From contig CAWBTA010000006.1 of NCBI GenBank assembly GCA_963791625.1, positions 1,054,001 to 1,118,000 of the forward strand: 64,000 bases of DNA. Direction: 5' to 3'. Both the position numbers and the translations under genes were made by a program. Positions 43,920-53,034 of this stretch are shown piece after piece. Every line of letters begins with the position of its first letter. The stretch's first letter is position 1. The notes below the pieces were generated by a model. It was not told the origin of the DNA. It was given only the letters and a program-made list of their open reading frames with translations, and did no database searches. The DNA is from JANMCE01 sp963791625 (GTDB taxonomy: Bacteria; Actinomycetota; Acidimicrobiia; Acidimicrobiales; Ilumatobacteraceae).

Positions 43920-44824
43920 CGGTGCTCCAATTCGGCCACCGCAGCAGCGTAGGCGGGGGTGTCCATGAGGGCGCAGCAGCGCTCGAAGCGGCCGACTGCG
44001 TAGGCCCAGAAGTCCTCGACCGGGTTGTCGTTCATGTGTTGCACGATGCCCCATAGGCTCCATAACACGTCGCACAAAGCCTTGTAGATCACCATGCGAG
44101 CGACCTGTTCGGGCGGGGCAGATCCCTCAAAGTAGGCACGCATCAACGCGTCGTCGTGTTCCTCGTCGAGTCCAGCCTCCACCGAAAAATCGCCGAGATC
44201 CCACATCGGGTCAAAGTTGCCCGAATATTCGTAGTCGATGAGGTACATGCGGTCACCGAGGTCGAGGAAGTTCTCGCAGAGCGGATCGCAGTGGGACGGC
44301 ACGAGTCGCACGGGGTGCTGAGACAACAATGACAGAGCTCGATCAGCCTGTTGCTCGACGGAAGCCCAGCCGTCGGGGAGTGGGGCACTCTTCGAGACCA
44401 GCAACGCTTTGTAGTCGGCGATGACCGGCGCAACTTTGAAGTCGGTGGCGAAGGGTTTGGGGATCTGGTGGAGCCTTCGCATCACGTCCGCGGCTCGGCG
44501 AACCGCGTCGAGATCGCCGAATCTCTCGGGTGACATCGTGGTTGAGCCGTCGATGAACTTGGTGACCATCAACCCATCGCTGATGTCGAAGAAGCGCACG
44601 GGGACGTTGACGCCGGCCTCGGCGGTCCGCAGCGCAGCGACCTCCTCCGCATGGCGATCAATGTAGTCAGATGTGCCCCGCCCGGGGATTCGAATGACGA
44701 CATCTTCTTCCGGGGTTGTCACTCGGTAGTTGATGTTGGTCAGGCCAGCGAGGCGGGTGGCGGAGGAAAGCGACGCGTCGATCATCGGCGAGATGCGGTC
44801 GATTGCTTCTTCGAGATCCATCAT
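43916..44824 (-). CDS. Choline/ethanolamine-kinase-like phosphotransferase
   Basis: The ATG overlaps the stop of the dehydrogenase gene (ATGA). The 302-residue product has the APH/choline kinase landmarks: LTNINYRV in the nucleotide loop (about 27-34), catalytic loop PSHCDPLCENFLDL and the metal motif LIDYEYSGNFDPMWDLGDFSVE. The NINYRV and IDYEYSG wording is typical of the choline kinase branch (LicA) and not of antibiotic kinases. It should phosphorylate choline or a related amino alcohol. Placement with dimethylglycine/sarcosine dehydrogenases supports a methylated-amine substrate. Confidence 0.85.
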   Translation of the reverse strand: MMDLEEAIDRISPMIDASLSSATRLAGLTNINYRVTTPEEDVVIRIPGRGTSDYIDRHAEEVAALRTAEAGVNVPVRFFDISDGLMVTKFIDGSTTMSPERFGDLDAVRRAADVMRRLHQIPKPFATDFKVAPVIADYKALLVSKSAPLPDGWASVEQQADRALSLLSQHPVRLVPSHCDPLCENFLDLGDRMYLIDYEYSGNFDPMWDLGDFSVEAGLDEEHDDALMRAYFEGSAPPEQVARMVIYKALCDVLWSLWGIVQHMNDNPVEDFWAYAVGRFERCCALMDTPAYAAAVAELEHR

Positions 44825-47247
44825 CCTCGCAGTCTGCTGTTACTCGGATCGTAGAGCAGTCCGTCGTGCCGGGTGGCCCGAATCGGTTCGCCGTATACCT
44901 CGACGATGAAATCGGAACGATCGGTGAGCGCCACCGGCACGTACCCGTAGGCGATGGGTTTGCCGATGAAGTGACCGAAATTGGCACTGGTGGTGAACCC
45001 GACCACTTGGTCGTCGGCGATGATGGCCTCGCCGCCCACGGGGTATGCCATCGACTCCAAGGTGAACGTGGACAGTCGCTTGGTGACTCCTGCTTCTTGT
45101 TGGGTGAGCAGTGCGGCTCGGCCACAGAAATCACCCTTGTTGAGGTTTACCCGCCAGCCGAGCCCGGCTTCCCACGGCGTGGTGTCGGGCGTGACATCGG
45201 TGGACCAGTAGACGTAGCCCTTCTCCAATCGCAGACGATCGATGGCCCGATAGCCGACATCGGCAATTCCGAATGAAGCCCCAGCCGTGCGCAACATGTC
45301 ATAGACGTGACCGGCGTACTCGGTGGGAATGTGGAGTTCCCAGCCAAGCTCACCGGTGTAGCCGATTCGTAGCGCCAGTACCGGGGCCGATCCGACGGTG
45401 ATGTCGCGGGCCTGTGCATATCGGAACGCCTGAGCGGAGACGTCGTCCTCGCACACCGATTCCAACACCGCTCGGGAAAGAGGTCCGCACAGATTGATGA
45501 CGGCATGCGACGACGTGAGGTCACGGATTTGTACGGTGCCGTCGGAGGGCGAGTTTGCTCGGATCCACCCCATGTCATGCGCGCCGAAGGCCGCACCGGT
45601 AACGACATACCAGGCGTCGGGCGCAGTGCGAACCATGGTGAGGTCGCACTCGATCCCGCCCTGCTCGTTGCACAACTGCGTGTAGGTGACAGTGTTGATG
45701 GCCTTGTCCATGTCGGCGACCGAGAGCCACTGCACGGCGGCAAGCGCCCCTGGCCCGCTGATCTCGAATTTGGCGAACGAGGTCTGGTCCACCAGTGCGA
45801 CGCCTGTGCGAACGGCTTTGCATTCCTCTCCAACGGCATCGAACCAATTGGGTTTGGTGAACGATGGCTCGTCGATCGGCTCGACACCGGCGGGTGCGAA
45901 CCAGTTCGGCCGCTCCCAACCGCCGCGCGACCCGAACACGGCGCCGCGGGCACGGAGTGTTTCGTGGAGAGGGCTGCGGCGAATGCCACGCACCGAAGTC
46001 TTCTCCGAGCCGGGCGCGCTGAGTTTGTAGTGGTGGCCGTACAGTTCGACGGCGCGGGGATACATGAAGTGCTTGGTGGTGTGATGGAACGCGAAGCGCC
46101 GCACATCGAGTGGCCACAAATCGAGCGACGGTCGACCCTCCAGCATCCACTCGGCCATCATCCTGCCCGCACCGCCGCCGGCCGCGATGCCGTAGAGGAA
46201 CCCGGTGGAGACGAAGAAGTTGTCAAGCTCCGGCGTGCGGCCCATCACGAAGTCAGCATCCGCTGAGTAGGGGATCGGGCCGTTGATGACCGTGCGGATC
46301 CCGGCCTGCTCGATACACGGGGTTCGTTTCACGGCCATGAGCGCGAGTTGCGCGAAACGGTCGAAGTCGGGCTCGAGCAGCTTGCGCTGAAACGGAACAG
46401 GAATGCCGTCTTGGGCGAAGGCCAGCGTGTCGGGTTCATAGCCCCCGACCAACAAGCCTTGACCATCGGGCTTGTAGTAGACGAGGTGATCGGGGTCGCG
46501 CATGGTGGGCATGCGGCGAATGTCTGCGGCGTCCATTTCCGCTATCGGGCCGGTCAAGATGTACTGGTGTTCCACCGCAAACGCCGGCACGCGAACACCG
46601 GCAAGACGGCCGACCTCAAGGCCCCACATCCCGGCGGCGTTGACCACCATCTCGCACGCGATATCGCCCTGGTCGGTGTGCACCGTGGTGACGCGTCGGC
46701 CCTCGACGGTGATACGTGTGACCTTGGTGTCTTCCACGATGGTGGCACCGCGCATCTTGGCGCCCTTGGCAATGGCCTGGGTGACGCTGGCCGGATCGAT
46801 GTAGCCATCGGTGGGAAGGAACGCTGCGGCCAGAACATCGTCGGTGGACATGAGCGGGAACAGAGCTTGCGCCTGTTCAGCCGAGATGATCTCCATCGGC
46901 AGACCGAAGCTCTTGGCCATGGTCGTGAGTCGCTTAAGTTCCAGCACCCGATCGGGAGAACACGCCAGCCGCAGTGATCCGACTTCGTTCCAGTCGACGG
47001 CCTGGCCCGTCTCGGCTTCCAGACCTCGATACATTTCCACCGACTGCTCCAGCATGCGGGTGGTGTTCCGGGACGACCGGAGCTGACCAACGAGACCAGC
47101 AGCGTGCCAGGTCGCTCCGTCGGTGAGCTTGTGCTGCTCGACCAGCACCACATCCGTCTCGCCCATCTTGGTGAGGTGATAGGCAATGCTGCAACCAAGA
47201 ATGCCTCCGCCGATGATCACGATCCGAGCCTGAGTCGGAGGTGCCAT
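44821..47247 (-). CDS. FAD-dependent dimethylglycine/sarcosine dehydrogenase with GcvT domain (copy 2)
   Basis: The 808-residue protein has an N-terminal DAO fold (IVIIGGGILGCSIAYHL, 9-25) with ATWHAAGL carrying the histidine (His48) used for covalent FAD in this family, and a C-terminal folate-binding GcvT/aminomethyltransferase domain from about residue 440 (DQTSFAKFEISGPGALAAVQWL, ending with the C-terminal barrel YGYVPVALTDRSDF). It should oxidatively demethylate an N-methyl amino acid and pass the one-carbon unit to tetrahydrofolate. It is 42-45% like the next gene by eye, not measured; the two are tandem paralogues separated by 2 bases. Confidence 0.9.
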   Translation of the reverse strand: MAPPTQARIVIIGGGILGCSIAYHLTKMGETDVVLVEQHKLTDGATWHAAGLVGQLRSSRNTTRMLEQSVEMYRGLEAETGQAVDWNEVGSLRLACSPDRVLELKRLTTMAKSFGLPMEIISAEQAQALFPLMSTDDVLAAAFLPTDGYIDPASVTQAIAKGAKMRGATIVEDTKVTRITVEGRRVTTVHTDQGDIACEMVVNAAGMWGLEVGRLAGVRVPAFAVEHQYILTGPIAEMDAADIRRMPTMRDPDHLVYYKPDGQGLLVGGYEPDTLAFAQDGIPVPFQRKLLEPDFDRFAQLALMAVKRTPCIEQAGIRTVINGPIPYSADADFVMGRTPELDNFFVSTGFLYGIAAGGGAGRMMAEWMLEGRPSLDLWPLDVRRFAFHHTTKHFMYPRAVELYGHHYKLSAPGSEKTSVRGIRRSPLHETLRARGAVFGSRGGWERPNWFAPAGVEPIDEPSFTKPNWFDAVGEECKAVRTGVALVDQTSFAKFEISGPGALAAVQWLSVADMDKAINTVTYTQLCNEQGGIECDLTMVRTAPDAWYVVTGAAFGAHDMGWIRANSPSDGTVQIRDLTSSHAVINLCGPLSRAVLESVCEDDVSAQAFRYAQARDITVGSAPVLALRIGYTGELGWELHIPTEYAGHVYDMLRTAGASFGIADVGYRAIDRLRLEKGYVYWSTDVTPDTTPWEAGLGWRVNLNKGDFCGRAALLTQQEAGVTKRLSTFTLESMAYPVGGEAIIADDQVVGFTTSANFGHFIGKPIAYGYVPVALTDRSDFIVEVYGEPIRATRHDGLLYDPSNSRLRG

Positions 47248-47249
47248 GA

Positions 47250-49700
47250 TCAGCTCTTTACCTTCTCGTTGGACGGATCGTACAAGGGCTTCAGCGACAC
47301 CTTGGCGGGCACCCGGACGGTAGCCACCTCAAGCTCGTAGGAGCCGTTGAGCACGTAATCGGCAGTGACACCTTCGGCATTGCGAACGTAGCCATATCCG
47401 ATGGACTGGCTGAGGGTGTAGCCGAAGCCGCCGCTGGTCAGCCAACCGACCCGCTCTCCGTTTCGATAGATCGTTTCCCGTCCCAACAGAATCACAGCAG
47501 GGTCGACCGTGAACGCCGCCAGCATCTTTTTCACGCCTTCGGCTCGCTGGACTTCAAGAGCAGTCCGACCCTTGAAGCCCAAGTTGGTCTTCGTCTTCGC
47601 GGCCCAGCCCAAACCTGCTTCGGCGGGCGTGTGATCAGCGCCGATGTCTGATCCCCATGCTCGGTAGCCCTTCTCTAACCGGAGGCTTTCGATAGCTCGG
47701 TACCCTGCGTTGGTCAATCCGAATGGAGCGCCGGCCTCGTGCAGTAGGTCGAAGACGAGCGTTGCCGACTCGACCGGAATATGGAGTTCCCAACCCAACT
47801 CGCCGACATAGGTGATGCGCAGCGCCCGCACCTGACACCCGCTGATTCCGACTGTTTGAAACGTGCCGAACGGGAACGCATCGTTGGACAGATCGGTATC
47901 GGTGAGCTTGGCCAGAATGCGACGCGCGCTTGGCCCGAACAATGACAACACCGCAAACGACGCCGTGACATCCACCAGTTGGGCGTTCATGCCCGATGGG
48001 ATATTGCGCTGGATCCAGTCGAAGTCGTGGGTGGCGAAACCGGTGCCGGTAACGATGTAGAACTCATTCCACGCCGTGCGGCACACGGTGAGGTCACACT
48101 GGATGCCACCCTTGTCGTCGAGCATTTGGGTGTAGATCACCGACCCGACGGGCTTGTCCACGTTGTTGGCACAGATCCAGTTGAGCGCCTTGACGGCGTC
48201 GGCACCTTTCAGAACGAATTTGGCGAACGACGATTGATCGAACAGGGCAGCCTGCTCGCGGCATGCCTTGTGCTCTCGACCGACCGCTGCGAACCAGTTG
48301 GGCCGCTGAAAGGTGTAGACGTCTTCCGGGGTCTCGCCGTGTTCAGCCGAGGCGAACCAGTTTGGTCGTTCCCAGCCGAGCTTCTCGCCGAAGCAGGCAC
48401 CAGCGTCTTGAAGACGCGAGTACAGCGGTGACCGGCGGGTAGGCCGGGCGCTGTGGTGTTCCTCGGCGGGCCATGCCATGGTGTAGTGCTTGCTGTAGGC
48501 CTCAAGGGTGCGACTGCGGACCCAGTCGGTGTCCCGATGCGGCTGACCGAAGCGGCGGATATCGACGACCCAGAGGTCATACGGTGCAACACCCTTGTGT
48601 ACCCATTCGGCGAGCGCCATGCCGGCCCCGCCTCCTGCCGCGATCCCGAACGCGTTGAAGCCCGCTCCCACAAAGAAGTTCTTGACCTCGGGCGCCTCAC
48701 CCAGGATGAAATTTCCGTCGGGTGTGAAGCTTTCCGGTCCGTTGATCAGCTCGTTCACGCCCGCTGTTTGCAGCGCCGGTACCCGCCCCATGGCCAGGTT
48801 CATGGTGGGCTCGAAATGGTCGAAGTTCGAATCCAACAGCTTGAACTGGAAGTCCTTCGGAATACCCTTCTTGGCCCAAGCGATGGGGTTGGGCTCGTAG
48901 CCGCCCATCACGAGCGCGCCGACCTCTTCCTTGTAATAGGTGAGGCGATCGGGGTCGCGCAGCGTCGGCAGATCACGGGTCACTCCCGCGATCTGGTCGG
49001 TGATGATGTACTGATGCTCCAGCGACACTAGCGGAACGCTCACACCGACGGTCGCGGCGATGGCACGGGTCCACTGGCCCGCACAGCAGACCACCGCGTC
49101 GCACTCGATCCGACCATGCTCGGTGATGACGGCGCGTACCTTCCCGTCGGTCACCTCGATACTGACCACCTCGGTGTCTTCAAGAATGGTTGCGCCGGCC
49201 ATGCGTGCGCCGCGAGCCAGGGCCATGGTGATATCGGACGGGTTGGCCTGGCCATCGGTCGGTAAGAACGCGGCACCGACCACGTCATCCACCTGCATAA
49301 GCGGCCACATGTCCTGAGCTTCTTTCGCCGACAGCAGATGCATTTCGAGACCGAACGACTTCGCGGTGGTGGCCTGACGCTTCACCTCGTTCCAACGCTC
49401 GTCATTGCAGGCCAACCGAAGCCCACCGTTCATCTTCCAGCCGGTAGCCAGCCCGGTTTCTGCTTCGAGGGTGCGATAGAGCTCGACGGAATAGCCCAAC
49501 AACTGGGTGATGTTGGCGCTGGTACGCAGCTGACCAACCAGTCCGGCCGCGTGAAAGGTCGACCCGGAGGTGAGCTTGTGTTTCTCCACCAGCACGGTGT
49601 CGGTCCAGCCGAGTTTGGCCAAGTGGTACGCGGTGGAGCAGCCGACAATCCCCCCGCCGATGATTACCGCTCGTGCGGAAGTCGGTTGTGGCAACACCAT
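47250..49700 (-). CDS. FAD-dependent dimethylglycine/sarcosine dehydrogenase with GcvT domain (copy 1)
   Basis: The ATG at MVLPQPTSARAVIIGGG is chosen because GGAGGAGAG stands just before it; an ATG 5 codons earlier is inferior. The 816-residue product has the same layout as the following gene: Rossmann GGGIVGCSTAYHLAKLG, covalent-FAD histidine His50 in STFHAAGLVGQL, and the GcvT domain from about residue 440 with DQSSFAKFVLKGADAVKALNWI. It is the first gene of the operon running down to the CoA-transferase. The substrate (dimethylglycine, sarcosine or a relative) cannot be told apart from sequence; differences from copy 2 suggest two successive demethylations. Confidence 0.9.
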   Translation of the reverse strand: MVLPQPTSARAVIIGGGIVGCSTAYHLAKLGWTDTVLVEKHKLTSGSTFHAAGLVGQLRTSANITQLLGYSVELYRTLEAETGLATGWKMNGGLRLACNDERWNEVKRQATTAKSFGLEMHLLSAKEAQDMWPLMQVDDVVGAAFLPTDGQANPSDITMALARGARMAGATILEDTEVVSIEVTDGKVRAVITEHGRIECDAVVCCAGQWTRAIAATVGVSVPLVSLEHQYIITDQIAGVTRDLPTLRDPDRLTYYKEEVGALVMGGYEPNPIAWAKKGIPKDFQFKLLDSNFDHFEPTMNLAMGRVPALQTAGVNELINGPESFTPDGNFILGEAPEVKNFFVGAGFNAFGIAAGGGAGMALAEWVHKGVAPYDLWVVDIRRFGQPHRDTDWVRSRTLEAYSKHYTMAWPAEEHHSARPTRRSPLYSRLQDAGACFGEKLGWERPNWFASAEHGETPEDVYTFQRPNWFAAVGREHKACREQAALFDQSSFAKFVLKGADAVKALNWICANNVDKPVGSVIYTQMLDDKGGIQCDLTVCRTAWNEFYIVTGTGFATHDFDWIQRNIPSGMNAQLVDVTASFAVLSLFGPSARRILAKLTDTDLSNDAFPFGTFQTVGISGCQVRALRITYVGELGWELHIPVESATLVFDLLHEAGAPFGLTNAGYRAIESLRLEKGYRAWGSDIGADHTPAEAGLGWAAKTKTNLGFKGRTALEVQRAEGVKKMLAAFTVDPAVILLGRETIYRNGERVGWLTSGGFGYTLSQSIGYGYVRNAEGVTADYVLNGSYELEVATVRVPAKVSLKPLYDPSNEKVKS

Positions 49701-49818
49701 CGGGCTCTCCTCCACCGGTAATCAATTCGCCCTTCGGTAAACGTAGCCAATCGGACCGGCGCTCGGCAGATTGGCATCCTTCGGAACGACGGATGAACGC
49801 CGCGCCTACCTGACACGA

Positions 49819-52467
49819 TCACCTTTGTTGGTCGGCGTGGCTGACGTCGTCGTCGTGGGTGAAGCGAGCGGCGCGCTTGTGGGCGCGTCGCTCGATGTGC
49901 GGTCGGCGACCAACCGGTTGAACCCGTGCCGCCCGAGCGTCAAGCGATGCGTAGAACCATCGTTTGCCCAACTCCGCCAAGATCAGATAGGTGCCGATCA
50001 ACCCGACGAGCACCAGAAAGAAGCTGACGGGCAGAGACGTGAAGCCCAATGGCTTGGCCAGCGGCGTGAACGGCAAAAGGGCACCGACGGCCACGCAAGT
50101 GATGATCGCCACCAGCAGGGGAGTGCTTGGACGACTACGGAAGAACGGCACGCGGCGCGTACGGATGACGAAAATCACCAGTGTCTGGGTGGCGAGCGAT
50201 TCGACAAACCACCCCGTCCGAAATTCGTGCGATTTCGCGTGCAGGAAGTGCAGCAGGATGAAAAAGGTGGCGAAATCGAAGATCGAACTCATCGGTCCGA
50301 AGAAGCCCATGAAGCGGCGGATGAAATGCAGGTCCCACTGCGATGGCCGACTCAGCATTTCGTCATCCACATTGTCGGTGGGAATGGTCATCTGACCGAC
50401 GTCGTACAACAAATTGTTGAGCAGGATCTGCGAAGGCAGCATGGGGAGAAACGACAGAAATATCGATGCTCCCGCCGCCGAGAACATGTTGCCGAAGTTG
50501 GACGATGTGGCCATCAACACGTATTTGATGGTGTTGGCGAAAATGCACCGACCCTCCTGAATGCCATCCGCGAGCACGCCGAGATCCTTGTCGAGCAACA
50601 AGATGTCGGCCGCGTCCTTGGCCACATCGGTGGCCGTGTCGACCGAGATACCCACATCGGCGTGATGCATGGCGACGGCATCATTCACACCGTCGCCGAG
50701 ATAGGCGACGTCTTCCCCGGCCTTGCGGGCCATGCGGATGATGCGGGACTTCTGATCGGGATCGATCCGGGCGAATACCGACGTCGTGGTGATGGCGAGC
50801 ATCAGTTCGTCGTCCGTCATCGGCGCGAGGCGAGATCCGACCAGCACCGAGCTGGTGTCAATACCCAGGTCTCCGCACACCTTGCGGGCCACTCGCTCGC
50901 TGTCACCGGTGATCACTTTGGTCACAACGCCAAGTTCGGCCAGGCGTCGAATGGAAGACCCCGCGTCGATCTTCGGTCGGTCGACGAAGACCAGGAAGCC
51001 TTCGAGGTGCAGTTCGTATTCCAATGCCGGTGAACAGGTGGCATCGGCGGCAACCGGTTTTGTTGCAACTGCAATGACCCGTGAACCGGCGTCGAACAGC
51101 AGGTTGAGGAATGCTCGTGCCGCGGGCGTTGTGTCCGGGCATCGATCGAGGATTCCCTCTGGCTCACCCTTGGCCACCAAGAGATGGGAACTGTCCGGAG
51201 CCATAGCGATCACAGAAGACAACCTTCGTTCGTGATCGAAGGGCGCAGCGTCTCGTCGGACCCACGCCGAGGCGTCAGGTGCCAACGCCCCCGCACTGTC
51301 CCACAACGCCATATCCAGCTGGTTGCCACTCACGGCCCTACCGTCGGTCACCGTTGCTTCGTTGCAAACAAGACCGAGCACATGCACCCGAGCATCATCG
51401 AGACCGTCCGGACCGAGCGTGCGTTCAAACGTGATGCGGCCCTCTGTCAACGTGCCGGTCTTATCGGTGAAGAGCGTCGTGATGTTGCCCAGGTCCTCAA
51501 TGGCGACCAGCCGCTTGACGAGCACCTTCTTGGCGGCCAGCCGACGCGTTCCTCGGGAGAGACTCACCGTGACGATTGCGGGCAGCAGTTGCGGAGTCAG
51601 ACCGATCGCAATCGCCAACGAGAAGAGAAGCGCGTCAAGGACTGGTTTGTGGAGCACGATGTTGATCACGAAGATCGCCGCCGTAAGCGCGCCCGCTACC
51701 TTCACCAGAAACAACGAGAATTGCTGCAGGCCGATCTGAAAGCTTGTCTGCGCGTGACGTTCTCCCAACCCAACGGCAATACGGCCGAACGCCGTCTTTG
51801 CGCCGGTTTGGACGACCACGCCTTGGCCGCTTCCTTGGCTGACGATCGTTCCCATCAACGCGCAGCTCGCAAAGCCGGTTTCGCCTGGTGCCGGTTCCGA
51901 TGTCTTCACCACCGGGAGGGATTCTCCCGTCAGAATTGCTTCGTCACACTCCAGCTCGTGCGCGCTCAGCAATCGCATATCGGCAGGGACGATGTCGCCG
52001 AGCTTCAGGGCCACGATGTCTCCGGGCACGAGTTCAGCGACATCGATCACCGTTGCCCTGGCGTCACGGATAACGGTGGCGTTGTGACGGATCTTGCTGT
52101 GCAGCTCCTCGACGGCCTGCTCGGATCGATACTCGTTGAAAAGTCCGAGCCCGACCGAAAGGGCGACGATGACGGTAATGATCAACGCGTCGGCGTGATT
52201 CCCCGTCCCACCCGACACGAGCGCAGCCGCGAGCAGAAGCAGCAGGAGAGGATTGCGGAGTTGCCGCACCAATACCTGGCCCGGTCGGGCACCGTGCGAT
52301 CGAAGGGCGTTGGCACCGAACTGCTCGCGCCGAAAGGCCACCTCCTCATCGGTGAGGCCGGTGGCCCTGGTCGCGAGTGCCTCCATCGCATCGGCTGCAG
52401 TTTGGGCCGCGGCCGATGCGAGTTCGACCTGGGGGGCGACCAAGTCGTGGACGACAAGTACGGTCAA
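49819..52467 (-). CDS. P-type ATPase, MgtA/MgtB-like (P3B)
   Basis: The 882-residue pump has TGES (180-183), the ion-helix motif TPQLLPAIVT (291-300), phosphorylation site DKTGTLTEG (Asp335) and GDGVNDAVAMHHADVGISVD. TPxxLP followed by IVTVSLSRG and the EDLGNITTLFTDKTGTL wording are features of the magnesium-type P3B pumps (MgtA); residue detail differs from E. coli, so magnesium is likely but not certain. The start is TTG, overlapping the Hsp20 stop (TTGA), so the chaperone and pump are translationally coupled. The short N-terminal about 30 residues are not conserved. About ten helices are visible. Confidence 0.88.
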   Translation of the reverse strand: MTVLVVHDLVAPQVELASAAAQTAADAMEALATRATGLTDEEVAFRREQFGANALRSHGARPGQVLVRQLRNPLLLLLLAAALVSGGTGNHADALIITVIVALSVGLGLFNEYRSEQAVEELHSKIRHNATVIRDARATVIDVAELVPGDIVALKLGDIVPADMRLLSAHELECDEAILTGESLPVVKTSEPAPGETGFASCALMGTIVSQGSGQGVVVQTGAKTAFGRIAVGLGERHAQTSFQIGLQQFSLFLVKVAGALTAAIFVINIVLHKPVLDALLFSLAIAIGLTPQLLPAIVTVSLSRGTRRLAAKKVLVKRLVAIEDLGNITTLFTDKTGTLTEGRITFERTLGPDGLDDARVHVLGLVCNEATVTDGRAVSGNQLDMALWDSAGALAPDASAWVRRDAAPFDHERRLSSVIAMAPDSSHLLVAKGEPEGILDRCPDTTPAARAFLNLLFDAGSRVIAVATKPVAADATCSPALEYELHLEGFLVFVDRPKIDAGSSIRRLAELGVVTKVITGDSERVARKVCGDLGIDTSSVLVGSRLAPMTDDELMLAITTTSVFARIDPDQKSRIIRMARKAGEDVAYLGDGVNDAVAMHHADVGISVDTATDVAKDAADILLLDKDLGVLADGIQEGRCIFANTIKYVLMATSSNFGNMFSAAGASIFLSFLPMLPSQILLNNLLYDVGQMTIPTDNVDDEMLSRPSQWDLHFIRRFMGFFGPMSSIFDFATFFILLHFLHAKSHEFRTGWFVESLATQTLVIFVIRTRRVPFFRSRPSTPLLVAIITCVAVGALLPFTPLAKPLGFTSLPVSFFLVLVGLIGTYLILAELGKRWFYASLDARAARVQPVGRRPHIERRAHKRAARFTHDDDVSHADQQR

Positions 52468-52901
52468 GTGCGAGCGATCGGTACCTTGGTCGCCGTCGGT
52501 TCCTTGGCCTTCGGCATCGGCACGGTCACGGTCAGAATGCCGTCTTTGAAGGTCGCGGTTACCTGATCGACGGTCACGTCTCTCGGAATGGTGAGCGACC
52601 GGGTGAAGGAGCCGTATCGGAATTCGGAGAACGTATTGCCGTCTTTCTCTTCCGACTTTTCCTCCTTGCGCTCGGCGTTGATGGTGAGTACACCGTCGGC
52701 GATGCTGATCTCGACATCGTTGTCAGGATCAACACCGGGGAGTTCTGCCCGAATGACGAGTTTGTCTTCGGCGACGGTCTCCTCGACGCGAATCATGTCG
52801 CCGAAGCGGGGGTTGGTGAAAAACTTGACCGGTTCGGGCATGTCCAACATGTCCGAAAGACGCCGAAACAGCGTGTCCGGTCTTCGCTCCATGATGCTCA
52901 T
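52464..52901 (-). CDS. Small heat-shock protein, Hsp20/alpha-crystallin family
   Basis: The 145-residue protein has the alpha-crystallin domain at about residues 38-135: IRAELPGVDPDNDVEISIADGVLTINAER, SEFRYGSFTRSLTIP, and DGILTVTVPMPK, ending in an IxI-poor tail. The N-terminus (MERRPDTLFRRLSDMLDMPE) is of the HspX/Acr type. It is an ATP-independent holdase and the classical marker gene of the DosR dormancy regulon in mycobacteria. A DosR-like site lies 94 bases upstream. Translation runs into the P-type ATPase gene. Confidence 0.93.
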   Translation of the reverse strand: MSIMERRPDTLFRRLSDMLDMPEPVKFFTNPRFGDMIRVEETVAEDKLVIRAELPGVDPDNDVEISIADGVLTINAERKEEKSEEKDGNTFSEFRYGSFTRSLTIPRDVTVDQVTATFKDGILTVTVPMPKAKEPTATKVPIART

Positions 52902-52995
52902 GGCTGGTACCTCCAGTGATGTGATGTGAAGTGGGCTACATCAAGTATCCCGACCCCTGTTGGGGCCGCACAGAGCCAGGCGTCCCGGACTGCTC

Positions 52996-53009
52996 GGGAC
53001 CTTCGGACC
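52996..53009 (+). promoter_or_regulatory. DosR-like site 10 (GGGACCTTCGGACC)
   Basis: A strong copy of the motif 94 bases upstream of the Hsp20 gene, in the 133-base gap after the acyl-CoA synthetase stop. A CGTCCCGGACTG stretch next to it offers a weaker second half-site. Confidence 0.55.
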
Positions 53010-53034
53010 AGACGTAGCCGGCCGGGTTCCGGTG

